A DNA stretch of 64,000 bases from Methanolobus sp. ZRKC5 (GTDB lineage: Archaea > Halobacteriota > Methanosarcinia > Methanosarcinales > Methanosarcinaceae), in NCBI RefSeq assembly GCF_038446525.1, contig NZ_CP151792.1, positions 806,001 to 870,000 on the forward strand. Reading direction: 5' to 3'. Each line of letters opens with the position of its first letter. The first letter of the stretch is position 1. The position numbers and the translations under genes are program-made. Of this stretch, positions 46,503 through 57,616 are shown in pieces. A model generated the notes under the pieces. It did not search any database and had not been told where the DNA came from. It was given only the letters and a program-made list of their open reading frames with translations.

Positions 46503-48332
46503 ATGTGTGGAATAGTTGGATATATTGGTGATGGACAAGCCGTGCCCATTTTACTTGAATCACTCAAAATGCTGGAATACAGAGGATATGATTCTGCAGG
46601 TATTTCTGTTTTCAACGGATCACTTGAAACATACAAGATAGCTGGAAGGATAAAGAACCTGGAAGCCATAATTCCTGAGAATATGCAGGGAAACATCGGT
46701 ATAGGACATACAAGATGGGCAACGCATGGAAAACCTGAAACCAGAAACTCTCACCCCCATCTCTCATCTAATATCTCAGTGGTCCACAACGGGATCATCG
46801 AAAATTATATGGAACTCAAGGAAAGATTGATAGACCTTGGATATGAATTCAAGTCTGAAACGGATACTGAAGTTATAGCACATCTTTTGCATTTCAATAT
46901 GAACTGCAGTGGAAAAAAATGCCTGCTTGACAGCCTTGCAGAAACAATAAAAGAACTTGATGGTTCATATGCAATTGCAGCCCTGTGTGCTGACGAGCCC
47001 GACATAATAGCTTTTGCCAGAAAAAATAGTCCCCTTGTTATAGGAATAGGGAACGGCAGCAATTATGCCGCATCAGATGTCACTGCTTTTTTAAAGCATA
47101 CAAAGGAAGTAATCTATATCAACAACAATGAGATAGGTTTTCTAAAACCAGACTCTATTGAAATATTTGACCTTGATGGAAACAGTGTTTCCAGAGATAC
47201 GGAAACCATAGAATGGACCCTTGAAGCTGCTGAAAAAGCAGGTTATGAGCATTTCATGTTAAAAGAGATCCATGAACAACCCACCTCGATCCAGAATACC
47301 TTTGCAGGTAAATTATCAGAGCTTGAAGGAACCGTTACATTGGATGAACTCTATCTTGAACGTGAAGAGATAAAACGACTTAGAAGAGCTACCATTATAG
47401 CCTGTGGCACCTCATGGAACGCAGGAACACTTGGCAAATATCTTTTTGAAAAGCTCGCAGGGCTCCATACTGATATAGAAACCGCATCAGAATTTAGATA
47501 CGGTAACCCGGTCCTTTGTGGAGAGGAATTAACAATTGCTATTACTCAGTCAGGCGAGACCGCTGACACCCTGGCTGCTGTCAGGAGTTCAAGCTCCTAC
47601 GGCTGTCGCAGCATTGCCATAACAAACGTTGTTGGAAGCACCATCACAAGAGAATCTGACAGCGTACTGTATACCAGATCAGGACCTGAAATCGGAGTTG
47701 CTGCAACAAAGACCTTCACAGCCCAGTTAATCACACTATACATGCTTGCCATTCATCTCGGGAGGATACGTGGTGTTGTCAGCGCAAACGAGGCAAAGGA
47801 TCTTATCGTTGCAATGAAGCGTCTTCCAGGACAGATACAAAAGATACTCAACAGAAAAGACGCAATAAAGGAATGTGCTACGCTGTTCGCAGACAAGAGA
47901 GATTGTTTCTTTATCGGGCGCTACCTGAATTACCCTGTGGCCCTTGAAGGAGCACTTAAACTCAAAGAAATATCATATATACATGCTGAAGGTTATGCGG
48001 CTGGTGAACTCAAACACGGTCCTCTGGCACTTATAACTGATGAGACACCCGTAGTTGCAATAGCCACCCGGGGACATACATATGAAAAAATACTCAGCAA
48101 CATCAAAGAAGTAAAAGCACGCAATGCCATTGTCGTTGCAGTAGCTGATGATGATGATACAGAGATAGAAAAATATGTGGATGTTGTGATCCGAGTACCA
48201 CCTTCACATGAATTGTTAGCACCGGTCCTTTCATCTGTAGCACTGCAGTTGCTTTCATATTATACTGCACTGGCAAAGGATTGTTCCATTGATAAACCCA
48301 GGAATCTTGCAAAGAGTGTAACCGTCGAATGA
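46503..48332 (+). CDS. glmS: Glutamine-fructose-6-phosphate aminotransferase
   Basis: 609 residues starting MCGIVGYIGDGQ at ATG 46503, so that Cys2 is the N-terminal nucleophile after Met removal; an upstream GTG at 46494 would block it. The glutaminase domain shows HTRWATHGKPETRNSHPH; two SIS isomerase domains follow (ACGTSWNAGTLGKY, ITQSGETADTL, KDCFFIGRYLNYPVALEGALKLKE). It makes glucosamine-6-phosphate, the first step of UDP-GlcNAc synthesis. A ribosome binding site AAGGTGATT precedes it. Confidence 0.96.
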   Translation: MCGIVGYIGDGQAVPILLESLKMLEYRGYDSAGISVFNGSLETYKIAGRIKNLEAIIPENMQGNIGIGHTRWATHGKPETRNSHPHLSSNISVVHNGIIENYMELKERLIDLGYEFKSETDTEVIAHLLHFNMNCSGKKCLLDSLAETIKELDGSYAIAALCADEPDIIAFARKNSPLVIGIGNGSNYAASDVTAFLKHTKEVIYINNNEIGFLKPDSIEIFDLDGNSVSRDTETIEWTLEAAEKAGYEHFMLKEIHEQPTSIQNTFAGKLSELEGTVTLDELYLEREEIKRLRRATIIACGTSWNAGTLGKYLFEKLAGLHTDIETASEFRYGNPVLCGEELTIAITQSGETADTLAAVRSSSSYGCRSIAITNVVGSTITRESDSVLYTRSGPEIGVAATKTFTAQLITLYMLAIHLGRIRGVVSANEAKDLIVAMKRLPGQIQKILNRKDAIKECATLFADKRDCFFIGRYLNYPVALEGALKLKEISYIHAEGYAAGELKHGPLALITDETPVVAIATRGHTYEKILSNIKEVKARNAIVVAVADDDDTEIEKYVDVVIRVPPSHELLAPVLSSVALQLLSYYTALAKDCSIDKPRNLAKSVTVE

Positions 48333-48359
48333 ACATTTTATTTTAAGAGAGGATATTGA

Positions 48360-49661
48360 ATGAAATTATTTGGTTCTTCAGGCATCCGTGGACTTGCAAA
48401 TATAGAAGTTACCGTTGACCTGGCCCTGAAAGTAGGAATGGCTCTTGGCATATCAAAAAAGACTGCAGTCATCGGAAGAGATCCTCGTGTAGCCGGGGAG
48501 ATGATAGAACATGCGATCATCTCAGGTCTTATGTCTGCAGGATGTGATGTTGTCCGCGTTGGTCTTGTCACAACACCCACACTTGCATATGCAACCCGCA
48601 ATTATGACTGCGGAGTCATGGTCACTGCATCACATAACCCTGCACAGGATGTAGGAATTAAACTCTGGAACCCTGATGGAATGGCATTTGATTCCAACCA
48701 GCAGGAAGAAATAGAATCCATTATCGAGAAAGAGGATTTTGCTAATGTAGACTGGAATATGATAGGAGAATTATCTTCATATGAAAATGCAGTCAGAGAC
48801 CACATTGATATGATACGCAGCCATTCAACCGGTGCACCCCTAAGAGTTATTGTGGATTGTGGAGGTGGTGCCGGCGGAACTATAACACCATTCCTTTTAC
48901 GTGAGATGGGATGCGAGGTTATAACACTTAACTCACAGCTTGACGGACATTTTCCTGCACGTAATCCTGAACCAAAAGACTCGAATCTAGGAATGCTGAA
49001 AAAAGCGATGACTGCATTTGAGGCGGACCTTGGTATCGCACATGACGGGGATGCTGACAGAATGATGGCAGTGGATGAAAATGGTGTGTTCGTGTCAGGG
49101 GACGAAATGCTTGCCATCTTTGCACGCTATGAATGCAAAGACAATCCAAAGGTTGTAGTACCTGTTGACACCTCAATGATAGTCGATGATGCACTCCCTG
49201 GTTCCACTATCATCCACACACGAGTGGGCGACGTTTATGTCGCTGAGGAAATGAAGAAGCAGAAAGCTGATTTTGGCGGTGAGCCTTCCGGAAGCTGGAT
49301 CTTCCCAAGGATTTCCTATTGCCCTGACGGAATCTACGCTGCTGCCCTTCTTGTCGATATAGTCAAGGAAAAGAAACTCTCGGCCCTTAGAGAAGAACTC
49401 CCACAGTACCCAACACTCAGAACTACAGTTGCATGTGATAATTCGAGAAAGGACGAAGTTATGAAAGCTATCAGCTTAAAGCTTGCAACAATGGGTGAAG
49501 TTTCCAGTATAGACGGCATCAGAATTGATATGGAAGACGGCTGGGTGCTTGTCAGACCATCTGGAACCGAGGCAAAGATAAGAATTACAGCAGAGGCCAG
49601 AAAGAATGTGGAAGAACTCCATGCAAAAGTAGAGAGCATCGTTAAGGAGTGCCTTTTATGA
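48360..49661 (+). CDS. glmM: Phosphoglucosamine mutase
   Basis: 433 residues. The phosphoserine loop [18 protein letters not shown], the metal site [12 protein letters not shown], the sugar loop [10 protein letters not shown] and the C-terminal phosphate-binding [16 protein letters not shown] are intact. It converts glucosamine-6-phosphate to glucosamine-1-phosphate, the substrate of the neighbouring GlmU-like proteins. The stop overlaps the start of the next gene (TTATGA). Confidence 0.94.
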   Translation: MKLFGSSGIRGLANIEVTVDLALKVGMALGISKKTAVIGRDPRVAGEMIEHAIISGLMSAGCDVVRVGLVTTPTLAYATRNYDCGVMVTASHNPAQDVGIKLWNPDGMAFDSNQQEEIESIIEKEDFANVDWNMIGELSSYENAVRDHIDMIRSHSTGAPLRVIVDCGGGAGGTITPFLLREMGCEVITLNSQLDGHFPARNPEPKDSNLGMLKKAMTAFEADLGIAHDGDADRMMAVDENGVFVSGDEMLAIFARYECKDNPKVVVPVDTSMIVDDALPGSTIIHTRVGDVYVAEEMKKQKADFGGEPSGSWIFPRISYCPDGIYAAALLVDIVKEKKLSALREELPQYPTLRTTVACDNSRKDEVMKAISLKLATMGEVSSIDGIRIDMEDGWVLVRPSGTEAKIRITAEARKNVEELHAKVESIVKECLL

Positions 49662-50866
49662 AAGTCGTTATACTTGCCGCCGGTGAAGGCACACGAATGA
49701 GACCACTCACCGTATCCAAACCAAAGGTTATGCTTCCCATAGCGAACAAACCAATGATGGAACATACAATTAATGCTGCCACGGATGCAGGAATAAAAGA
49801 GTTCCTCATTGTTACCGGATACCGTGAAGATGCAATTATGGATTATTTCATGGATGGTAGCCACCTTGGCATCAGTGTCGAGTACGTGCATCAGGAAGAG
49901 CAGCTTGGAACTGCCAATGCCATCGGTTATGCAAAAGAATATGTGAAAGGACATTTCATTGTTCTTAACGGTGACATGCTTGTAAGCAAAGAACATATCA
50001 GCCACCTTATATCAAGAACAGAAGATGCGATTATTAGTGTGAAGAAAGTTGAGAATCCTTCTCAGTTCGGTGTCATTGAAACCGAGGAAGATGAGGTTAC
50101 CAGAATTATCGAGAAGCCAAAGAACCCACCTACTAACCTTGCCAATGCTGGCATATATCTTTTTGATGATGTTATTTTTGATTACATAGATAAAACCGGA
50201 AAATCAAAAAGAGGGGAATATGAAATAACAGACTCACTGCAGATGATGATAGACGATGGCTGCAGCGTTGGTTATGAGATACTCACCAGCGAATGGATCG
50301 ATATTGGAAGACCCTGGGACATACTGGATGCAAACAAGGTGCTGCTTGAAAATATAGATAACACACGAGAAGGTGTCGTTGAGCCTTATGCAACCCTCAA
50401 TGGAAACGTCAATGTTGGCAAGAACACCATTATCCGCAACGGTGCTTACATAGTCGGACCGGTAATTATTGGCGATAACTGTGATATAGGACCTAACTGC
50501 TTCATCAGAGCTTCAACCGCTATTGGCAATGATGTTCATATTGGCAATGCTGTGGAGGTAAAGAACAGCGTGATCATGGATGGCACGAAAATAGGACACC
50601 TTTCATATCTTGGTGACAGTGTCATAGGCACAGCCTGTAATTTCGGTGCTGGCACTAAGGTTGCGAATCTCAGGCACGATAACAGGAACATAAGGTCAGT
50701 GGTAAAAGGTGAACTGGTAGACACGGGTCGCAGGAAACTTGGAGTCATCATGGGAGATGATGTTCATACCGGCATCAATACCAGCATCAATATCGGTACT
50801 GTAATGGAACCCGGAAGTTCTACCATGCCCGGTAAAGTTGTCACACACAAAAGAAAAGCTAATTAA
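49658..50866 (+). CDS. Bifunctional sugar-1-phosphate nucleotidylyltransferase/acetyltransferase (GlmU-like 2)
   Basis: 402 residues from the ATG at 49658 ([18 protein letters not shown]). It has the same two-domain design as GlmU-like 1: nucleotidyltransferase with [24 protein letters not shown] and [12 protein letters not shown], then hexapeptide beta-helix ([32 protein letters not shown]). The GEGTRMRP loop is canonical. One of the two may use glucosamine and the other glucose or another sugar phosphate. The ATG overlaps the glmM stop. Confidence 0.86.
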   Translation: MKVVILAAGEGTRMRPLTVSKPKVMLPIANKPMMEHTINAATDAGIKEFLIVTGYREDAIMDYFMDGSHLGISVEYVHQEEQLGTANAIGYAKEYVKGHFIVLNGDMLVSKEHISHLISRTEDAIISVKKVENPSQFGVIETEEDEVTRIIEKPKNPPTNLANAGIYLFDDVIFDYIDKTGKSKRGEYEITDSLQMMIDDGCSVGYEILTSEWIDIGRPWDILDANKVLLENIDNTREGVVEPYATLNGNVNVGKNTIIRNGAYIVGPVIIGDNCDIGPNCFIRASTAIGNDVHIGNAVEVKNSVIMDGTKIGHLSYLGDSVIGTACNFGAGTKVANLRHDNRNIRSVVKGELVDTGRRKLGVIMGDDVHTGINTSINIGTVMEPGSSTMPGKVVTHKRKAN

Positions 50867-50898
50867 GACATATTGCAATCTTTATCCCGGAGGTTCGG

Positions 50899-52239
50899 AT
50901 GAAACTAAATATCGAGATGCAAAAACTCAAGGAACTGGCAAGAGAAGCAGCAGATGTAATTGAGAAGTATGAGCATGTCCGTGTCATTTCACACAATGAT
51001 GCTGATGGTCTTACGTCTGCCGGAATAATCTGCCAGGCACTCATGAGAAAGAACATCCGCTTTCATACTACCATTGTACCAAGGCTTAATAAAGCCGTAG
51101 TGGAAATGGTAAAAGCTACTGCTGCTGACGGTGATTTGGTACTTTTCTGCGATATGGGTAGCGGGCAGTCGGATATAATTTCTGAGATCAAGCAGGAGAT
51201 TATTGTGCTTGACCATCACGTGCCGGTAGGAGAGACACCTGCCAAGGTTCTTGTGAACCCACACATTGTCGGAATTGACGGAGCAATGCATGTGTCCGGA
51301 TCCGGAGTAACCTTCTTTGTAGCGATGGAAATGGGACCTGATAATATAGACCTTGCAGGACTCGCAATTGCAGGTGCTGTGGGCGATAAACAGCTTTTCA
51401 GCACAATCAACGGCCACATACTGGAAGAGGCTGTGAACGCAGAAATTGTATCCGTTAGGAAAGGACTTCGAATCGGTGACGGAGACCTTGCAAAAATACT
51501 TGAGTACACACCTGAACCTTATCTCGACTTCACTGGAGATAGGGAGAATATAGATAATTTCCTCGATATTCTAGGGCTTCATGGCAATATTGAAGACCTT
51601 GATCCAGACCAGACCAAGAAACTTACATCCGCCATCGCTCTCAAACTGGCAAAGAACGCCAGTCCTGAAGCCATCGATGCAGCTATTGGTGATGTATATA
51701 TCCTTAACAAGGAGCTAGTTCACAACGTTTATGATCTCGTTGCAATACTGAACACGTGTGGCAAGGCCGAAAAAGCCGGCATGGGACTCTCTATATGTAT
51801 GAAGAACGACACACACCTGGCAGAAGCAGCAGATATGACAATATCCAACCAGATATCAATTGTGGAAAACATCAAAAAAGGCCTGGATATAGTACAACAG
51901 GGTAATAGCATTGGATATCTGATAGGGAAAGATATGGAAGGAACTGGCCTTATAGCAAGTACTTTCGTCAGATATGTCAATCCTGAAATGCCCTTCGTTG
52001 CAGTCAACCAGGTAGAAGACCTTGTTAAAGTTTCCGCAAGAGGCACCCGTGCACTTGTAGAAAAAGGACTTGACCTGTCATTTGCACTCCGTGAGGCTGC
52101 TAAACTGGTCGATGGTGAAGGAGGAGGACATAATGTGGCATCCGGTGCCTCTATACCCCCTGGAACGGCAGAACAGTTCATCAGCAAAGTTGATGAGATC
52201 GTTTTGGAACAACTCCCCAAACCGGAGAAGAGTGAATGA
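50899..52239 (+). CDS. RecJ-like DHH exonuclease (archaeal GAN/RecJ family)
   Basis: 446 residues. Motifs: ISHNDADGLTSAG (I), FCDMGSGQSD, EIIVLDHHVPVGE (DHH), ATIAGAVGDKQ-like AIAGAVGDKQLF, and the DHHA1-type VDGEGGGHNVASGASIPPG. Archaeal relatives bind GINS in the replisome or degrade single-stranded nucleic acid. The position close to rps15 and next to a Pcc1-like gene is conserved in many archaea, where the three are commonly neighbours. A ribosome binding site CCCGGAGGTTCGG precedes it. Confidence 0.88.
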   Translation: MKLNIEMQKLKELAREAADVIEKYEHVRVISHNDADGLTSAGIICQALMRKNIRFHTTIVPRLNKAVVEMVKATAADGDLVLFCDMGSGQSDIISEIKQEIIVLDHHVPVGETPAKVLVNPHIVGIDGAMHVSGSGVTFFVAMEMGPDNIDLAGLAIAGAVGDKQLFSTINGHILEEAVNAEIVSVRKGLRIGDGDLAKILEYTPEPYLDFTGDRENIDNFLDILGLHGNIEDLDPDQTKKLTSAIALKLAKNASPEAIDAAIGDVYILNKELVHNVYDLVAILNTCGKAEKAGMGLSICMKNDTHLAEAADMTISNQISIVENIKKGLDIVQQGNSIGYLIGKDMEGTGLIASTFVRYVNPEMPFVAVNQVEDLVKVSARGTRALVEKGLDLSFALREAAKLVDGEGGGHNVASGASIPPGTAEQFISKVDEIVLEQLPKPEKSE

Positions 52240-52469
52240 AGATAAGTACTACCATCGAGTTCAAAGACGAAGGAGCTATGCAGATAGCTAAGAAAATTGC
52301 GAACTCATTGGCTCCTGATAACCTGACAAACATGCGTACTGAGGTAAAGAATGGCAGTGTGTGTATCCACATTTCTACAGAGAAAATAACCTCGCTTATA
52401 GCTACGGTTGATGATCTCCTAATGAATGCAAAAATAGCAGAAGAAATAGCCGAAAAACTTAAAGAATAA
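52236..52469 (+). CDS. Pcc1-family KEOPS subunit (copy 2)
   Basis: 77 residues starting MKISTTIEFKDEGAMQIAKKIA at an ATGA overlap with the RecJ-like gene. The fold matches small Pcc1 proteins: beta strands ending CIHISTEKITSL, then a helix ATVDDLLMNAKIAEEIAEKLKE. It differs from the copy at 2062. The recently described Pcc1-Pcc2 heterodimer of archaeal KEOPS would explain the presence of two. Function in tRNA modification is inferred from the family. Confidence 0.7.
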   Translation: MKISTTIEFKDEGAMQIAKKIANSLAPDNLTNMRTEVKNGSVCIHISTEKITSLIATVDDLLMNAKIAEEIAEKLKE

Positions 52470-52489
52470 AGTATTCTAAAACTACTTTT

Positions 52490-53059
52490 TCATTCCCACA
52501 GATTCCTGTTGCTATCTATCAGAGCATTTTGTTCTTCGATTCTTGAGCGTTGATAGATAAGAGCAGCCGGATGATAAATCTTCAAAAGAGTATATTTCCC
52601 ATCCACTATTCTGGGAACACCCCACTCGAGCTTCTCACCGTTACAAAAGGCTTTTTCCGCAGTGTTACCGAGCAGAATGATAACTTTCGGATCAAGAAGT
52701 TCTATCTGAGCCTGAAGGAATGGTTTGCAGGCATTTATCTCACTTTTCAGAGGGGTACGATTATTTGGCGGACGACATTTTATTGTGTTTATAACTGCGT
52801 AATCATTCTCGTAAAGCCCCATGTAATCGACCATAACATCAAGATTCTTGCCAGCTCTGCCGCAGAAGGGGATACCAGTTTCATCTTCATTCTTGCCGGG
52901 AGCCTCGCCCACGAAAACCACCCTGGGACTTCTGGAGCCTTTACTGATGACCCTGTTTGTGACCGTTTCATGAAGCTGACAGTCAGTACATTCCATAATC
53001 TCTTTTTCGATGCCTTCAAATCCCTGTTCTACAAGTTCACTCACTTTTCGGATTGCCAT
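52490..53059 (-). CDS. Type-4 uracil-DNA glycosylase
   Basis: 189 residues, start at ATG 53059 (MAIRKVSELVEQGFEG); an in-frame ATG at 53074 is possible. The active-site motif GEAPGKNEDETGIPFCGRAGKNL and HPAALIYQ are the family 4 signatures. Cysteines in CTDCQL, IKCRPPNNR and INACKPF are placed to hold the [4Fe-4S] cluster. It removes uracil from deaminated DNA. It converges on the Pcc1-like gene with a 20-base gap. Confidence 0.92.
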   Translation of the reverse strand: MAIRKVSELVEQGFEGIEKEIMECTDCQLHETVTNRVISKGSRSPRVVFVGEAPGKNEDETGIPFCGRAGKNLDVMVDYMGLYENDYAVINTIKCRPPNNRTPLKSEINACKPFLQAQIELLDPKVIILLGNTAEKAFCNGEKLEWGVPRIVDGKYTLLKIYHPAALIYQRSRIEEQNALIDSNRNLWE

Positions 53060-53102
53060 GTACACACCTGTCAACTATAGTTACATCGATTTAATAGATA
53101 AT

Positions 53103-54032
53103 TTAATCCTGTGATTGTTTTTCTGCCTGCAGCGCTTCCATGAAATGTATCTGCTCTGAAATGAAAGTGTTATATGGCGTGTCAATGCCCAATTCATTTG
53201 CCCTTGCAACAATAGCACCGTTAAGAAAGTCGATCTCGGTCTTTCTTCCTGATGAGATGTCCTGAAACATTGAAGAATGGTGTCCTGCTGTGTTTGGAAG
53301 CTGGAAATCACGTAGGAATGTTAGATATTCATCTGCTGTTTTCCAGGGGAGTACAACACCTTCTGCTTCTGTTACCACAAAAGCTTCTTTTACAATATTC
53401 TTGATTATGCTCCAGGCATGTGGGTTCTCTAGCTTTCCATAGGGGACACCCATGACTGCACCAAGTGGATTTAGAGCTGAATTGTATAAAACCTTGGACC
53501 AGACGGAACTCATTATATTCTCTGTTCCAGTAACCTGGATGCCTGTACTCTTTACGAGTTCCACAAGCTTCAACACAGATTCATCCATACCTGATGGGAA
53601 CCTTCCAAGGTTCATGGGACCTGTTTCCACAGAAACATGTATCTGTGCATCGCCTGCCCATTCAAACCCGGTGATAATGGTGCCTCCAATTACTTTATCG
53701 GTGTATCTGGCAATTATTTCCTCGTTACCAAGACCGTTCTGCATACTAATGACTTCCCTGCCTTTGATAATATCAGAGAACTGTTCACATATGGCTTTGG
53801 TAGAAGTTGATTTAGAAGTAATGAAAATGTAATCATAATTATTATCTGGCACATCTTCCGAGCAACTGAAAGTGTAAGTGGCATCACCCCACATCCCAGT
53901 CATTCTGAAACCATCAGACATAATTTTATCAGCATGCCTCCGCCGGCATACCGCATGCACATTGCAAACTGAAGAAAGTTTTGCGGCAAGGGATAGACCT
54001 ACCGCTCCTGCACCTAATATTAGAACATTCAT
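53103..54032 (-). CDS. panE: Ketopantoate reductase (2-dehydropantoate 2-reductase)
   Basis: 309 residues. N-terminal Rossmann fold MNVLILGAGAVGLSLAAKL (GAGAVG), then FITSKSTSTKAICEQ, SMQNGLGNEE and the helical C-terminal domain with KVLYNSALNPLGAVMGVPYG. It reduces ketopantoate to pantoate with NADPH in CoA synthesis. No panB neighbour is present. The family contains some members of uncertain substrate. Confidence 0.82.
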   Translation of the reverse strand: MNVLILGAGAVGLSLAAKLSSVCNVHAVCRRRHADKIMSDGFRMTGMWGDATYTFSCSEDVPDNNYDYIFITSKSTSTKAICEQFSDIIKGREVISMQNGLGNEEIIARYTDKVIGGTIITGFEWAGDAQIHVSVETGPMNLGRFPSGMDESVLKLVELVKSTGIQVTGTENIMSSVWSKVLYNSALNPLGAVMGVPYGKLENPHAWSIIKNIVKEAFVVTEAEGVVLPWKTADEYLTFLRDFQLPNTAGHHSSMFQDISSGRKTEIDFLNGAIVARANELGIDTPYNTFISEQIHFMEALQAEKQSQD

Positions 54033-54232
54033 ATCAGACCCTCATTTCTGACTTAGATGTTTTTTTCCGTTAAAAGAATAACTCCTGGATGGCATAAAGA
54101 GAAGCTCTTAATTAGCAAAAGATACATCATGCATAAAGTAACCAGACACAGATAAATATTTGTGGAAATCAGGCATCATAACTTACTTATCGCCACTAAA
54201 TTATCAAAATCACAAAGAGGAATGGAATCATA

Positions 54233-55804
54233 ATGGAAGCAAAGAAAAGAGATGAATGCTGTCCAGCAGACAAACCTGATGGTGTCGGAGCTGTAATCAA
54301 TTTCAAATTCAGGTTGGAGTGTTCGCTGAAGACAAGTGCTGATGCAACAAAAGCTGTGGACGTTGTTAACGCATACATTGATGAAGCTAATCAGACCGCA
54401 CTCACCAAAGGAGCACCTGAAGGACAGGGAGCAAAGGTAACGGAGCATAGTGTTGATGGAGACAGGATCAATCTTACTATTCAGTCTGGCAGGCATGTAC
54501 GTGTCCATGATGCATTGCTTCGTATGAAAAAACCCCTCGCAGCTAAGCTCGGAAAAGAGTTCAAGATCGGTATACGCGGAATCGAGGTTAAGTCATACAC
54601 CATTGAAGTGCCATCTGAAAAAGAACTTCCCCAGATGAAGATTCCCTATGTCACAGAGATGAGCTATGAAAACGGAAACATCAAACTTGTACTTGATGTT
54701 GATGAAGCTGCAATGTCAAACCGTGTACCTGACAGGATACTTTCTCTGATGGAAGATAAACTGGAACAACAGACATACGGCGGAAAGACAGAGCACTGGA
54801 ATGTACTCTGGCAGAGTGAAAAGAAGGAACACGTTTTCACTGAAGACCCGACAAAAGCAATGGTGGAAGCCGGATGGCTCAAAAGAGGAGCCAGCAGAGG
54901 ACAATGGATACACGGCCCTCAGTCCACAAAGATGTTCAGGACCTTTGAGAAGATAGTGCTTGACGAACTGCTGGAACCTCTGGAGTACAGGGAAATGATC
55001 TTCCCAAAACTTGTGCCCTGGGAAGTATGGCAGAAATCAGGACATGCAAAAGGTGTTTATCCTGAAATCTATTACGTTTGCCCTCCAAAGACCAGAGACC
55101 CCGAGTTCTGGGAAGAGGTCATTGACCATTATAAAGTGACCCTTGAGGTCCCTACGTCCCTTATAAAAGAGAAAATCGGCGACCCTATCGGCGGAATGTG
55201 TTATGCACAATGTCCTCCTTTCTGGACATACCTGCAGGGCGAAACGGTACCCACCAATGAATTCCCCATAAGAGTATTTGACAGGTCAGGAACTTCACAC
55301 AGGTATGAGAGTGGTGGGATTCACGGTATGGAACGTGTGGATGAATTCCACAGGATAGAGATTCTCTGGGTCGGAAACAAAGAACAGGTAATAAAAACCG
55401 CTAACAAATTACACGAAAGATACATGCACATCTTCAATGAGATACTGGACCTCGAATGGAGAAAAGCATGGGTTACACCCTGGTTCATGGCGCAGGAAGG
55501 ACTTACCGGTGTTTCCGAACAGACCGAAGCGGGTACAACGGATTATGAAGCAGTCCTGCCTTACCGTGGCGAAGATGGAGAATGGCTTGAGTTCCAGAAT
55601 GTCAGTGTGAACGGAAACAAGTACCCTTCAGGATTCAATGTTAAATGCCAGTCAGGAGAAGAACTCTGGTCCGGATGTTCCGGTGTTGGACTGGAAAGAT
55701 GGGCTTCTGCGTTCTTTGCGCAGAAAGGACTGGACCCTGAGAACTGGCCTGAGGAATTTAGGAAAAGAGTAGGAAAGATTCCAGAGGGAATCAAATTCCT
55801 CTGA
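54233..55804 (+). CDS. serS: Seryl-tRNA synthetase, type 2 (methanogen type)
   Basis: 523 residues, distinct from the common SerRS. The unusual N-terminal tRNA-binding domain ([20 protein letters not shown]) precedes a class II core with [56 protein letters not shown]. Cysteines in this core suit its zinc-dependent active site. This form is found mainly in methanogens. The [12 protein letters not shown] segment is motif 2. The gene has its own promoter region (54033-54232) and ends in a terminator shared with thiE. Confidence 0.95.
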   Translation: MEAKKRDECCPADKPDGVGAVINFKFRLECSLKTSADATKAVDVVNAYIDEANQTALTKGAPEGQGAKVTEHSVDGDRINLTIQSGRHVRVHDALLRMKKPLAAKLGKEFKIGIRGIEVKSYTIEVPSEKELPQMKIPYVTEMSYENGNIKLVLDVDEAAMSNRVPDRILSLMEDKLEQQTYGGKTEHWNVLWQSEKKEHVFTEDPTKAMVEAGWLKRGASRGQWIHGPQSTKMFRTFEKIVLDELLEPLEYREMIFPKLVPWEVWQKSGHAKGVYPEIYYVCPPKTRDPEFWEEVIDHYKVTLEVPTSLIKEKIGDPIGGMCYAQCPPFWTYLQGETVPTNEFPIRVFDRSGTSHRYESGGIHGMERVDEFHRIEILWVGNKEQVIKTANKLHERYMHIFNEILDLEWRKAWVTPWFMAQEGLTGVSEQTEAGTTDYEAVLPYRGEDGEWLEFQNVSVNGNKYPSGFNVKCQSGEELWSGCSGVGLERWASAFFAQKGLDPENWPEEFRKRVGKIPEGIKFL

Positions 55805-55811
55805 TTTTTTG

Positions 55812-55853
55812 TTTTGATGGGAATAATATCCCATCAAAATCCATTTCTTTTTT
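55812..55853. terminator. Bidirectional terminator between serS and thiE
   Basis: TTTTGATGGGA - ATAATA - TCCCATCAAAA, an 11-pair stem (55812-55839), followed by TCCATTTCTTTTTTAAA on the plus strand and preceded by AAAAAC on that strand (TTTTT on the minus). It can end both converging transcripts. Confidence 0.85.
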
Positions 55854-55875
55854 AAAATAACAATACAATTTTATC

Positions 55876-56529
55876 TTACTGTTCCTGTCCCTTGACCAGT
55901 CTTACAAGATTAATGAATTCTTTTGTTTCCCTTTTAACATCATCACTACATACAACCGCGGAGATGGCTACCAGGCTGTCAGCACCACCTGTTATGACAC
56001 TTTCACTATTCTGTTTATTGATACCACCGATTGCAACAACAGGTATTTTTATTGCATCTTTCACTGCCCTGATACTTTCAGGACCAATACCATCCCCTGC
56101 ATCATTTTTGGTGGTGGTGTTAAAGATAGGACCCAGACCCACATAATCAGCACCGTTTTGTTCTGCTTCCATAGCCTCTTCAACATTGTGTACCGAAAGA
56201 CCGATTATCTTATCCGGGCCCAGAAGAGCTCGTGCAGTTGATATATGCATATCATCCTGGCCGATATGAACACCATCGGCATCAACTGCGAGTGCAACAT
56301 CAACCCTGTCATTCACAAGGAATATCACCTCAGTGCCACATAGAGTTTTAATCTGGGTTGCTTCAAGGATCATATCCTTTGTGCTTATGGCTTTTTCTCT
56401 GTACTGGACTATTCTGCATCCTGCACCAACTGCATTCTCTACATCTGACAGGGTTCCTTTTATGGACATACCTGAATCAGTCACAAGATAGAAGTCCATA
56501 AGGTTCAGCAATAATCTTTTGTTTTCCAT
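55876..56529 (-). CDS. thiE: Thiamine-phosphate synthase
   Basis: About 217 residues from ATG 56529 ([20 protein letters not shown]); a longer in-frame start at 56553 would overlap thiM. The TIM-barrel motifs [59 protein letters not shown] and [12 protein letters not shown] are intact. It couples the thiazole and pyrimidine halves of thiamine. Directly downstream of thiM in one operon. Confidence 0.95.
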   Translation of the reverse strand: MENKRLLLNLMDFYLVTDSGMSIKGTLSDVENAVGAGCRIVQYREKAISTKDMILEATQIKTLCGTEVIFLVNDRVDVALAVDADGVHIGQDDMHISTARALLGPDKIIGLSVHNVEEAMEAEQNGADYVGLGPIFNTTTKNDAGDGIGPESIRAVKDAIKIPVVAIGGINKQNSESVITGGADSLVAISAVVCSDDVKRETKEFINLVRLVKGQEQ

Positions 56530-56536
56530 GGTCAAC

Positions 56537-57322
56537 TCAGCATTCTTCAACATTCATCATGGACTGTGCTTTTTCGTCTGATAGGTTGAATACCTCATCG
56601 TAGAAATACATCTTGAAAGTTCCCGGACCTGCAGACTGCCGGGCTGCTAGTTCCCCGGCAATCCCGAAATAGCACAATGCATCCTTTGCAGCAGCACAAT
56701 AGTCTGCATTGACTGCGGCAAAAGAGCCAATTACCGATGCAGCCATGCAACCGGTGCCTACGATAAGACCCATTGACTCATGTCCGTTCTTTACAACATA
56801 GGTCTTTTTCCCGTCACTGATTATGTCTTCCTTGCCGGTCATCACAACAACACATGACCTTGAGTTTGCAAATTCCTTTGCAACCTTCTTTGGGTCAGCA
56901 TCGATGGATGTTGATTCAACACCTCTTGTCTGGGCATTCTCTCCCGCAAGTTTTGCAATCTCCGAATAGTTGCCTTTGATAATATCAACACGAATGGAAT
57001 TGAGTATCTTTGCTGCCATATCATCACGGAACTTTGTAGCACCAACACCTACAGCATCAAGTACCACAGGTATGTTCTTTTCATTCGCAGCAGCAGCTGA
57101 AATTAGCATAGCATCAATGAGGTCTGTAGTAAGGGTTCCTATATTGAGAACAAGACCAGACGAGATACCTGTCATGTCTGCACACTCTTCCTTAGCATGG
57201 GCCATTACAGGAAGAGCACCGAATGCCCTCGTCATATTCGCACAGTCATAGATAGTTACCCAATTAGTTATGTGATGCAACAGCGGTTTTGTTTCCCTTA
57301 TTTTTTGCAGTGGATGATCCAT
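56537..57322 (-). CDS. thiM: Hydroxyethylthiazole kinase
   Basis: 261 residues from the ATG at 57322 ([29 protein letters not shown]), which has AGGAGTG nine bases upstream; an 11-residue upstream extension is rejected. The kinase signature is seen in [30 protein letters not shown]-like [13 protein letters not shown] and [16 protein letters not shown]. It phosphorylates the thiazole alcohol for salvage, giving the ThiE substrate. The leader region upstream has no recognisable TPP riboswitch. Confidence 0.94.
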   Translation of the reverse strand: MDHPLQKIRETKPLLHHITNWVTIYDCANMTRAFGALPVMAHAKEECADMTGISSGLVLNIGTLTTDLIDAMLISAAAANEKNIPVVLDAVGVGATKFRDDMAAKILNSIRVDIIKGNYSEIAKLAGENAQTRGVESTSIDADPKKVAKEFANSRSCVVVMTGKEDIISDGKKTYVVKNGHESMGLIVGTGCMAASVIGSFAAVNADYCAAAKDALCYFGIAGELAARQSAGPGTFKMYFYDEVFNLSDEKAQSMMNVEEC

Positions 57323-57616
57323 ATATAATACACTCCTATGTGCCACAAGAAACATTTTCTTGATATTAGATTTACAATTGTGAATGTCATAGAGAAGTAT
57401 TTATTAATAAAATACTTTTTGTCACTCACAATCACCCATACTCTTTGCTGAAACCAGTAACCGATTTCTTTATATAGAGACATGCATAGTATAGAGAGCC
57501 AATTTATCAGTTCATACATTATTTCAGAATCAGATTCTGATCGCTAGTTAAACAATTACAATATATCATTAGAATTACATCCATCATTAAATAATATTTA
57601 CCCGGAGGAATTATTT
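57323..57616. promoter_or_regulatory. Divergent promoter region thiM / rps3ae
   Basis: 294 bases, no believable ORF. Candidate TATA sites: TTTATATAG (57468-57476, readable on either strand) and CAATATATCATT (57559-57570, plus strand, for rps3ae). An inverted repeat AAGTATTT...AAATACTT (57395-57417) lies in the thiM leader, and a 17-base palindrome TCAGAATCAGATTCTGA lies at 57524-57540. Either could bind a regulator. CCCGGAGGAA precedes rps3ae. Confidence 0.45.

Noticed and set aside
57323-57480. TPP riboswitch ahead of thiM
   Set aside because: The CUGAGA core and the conserved helices are absent from the leader.
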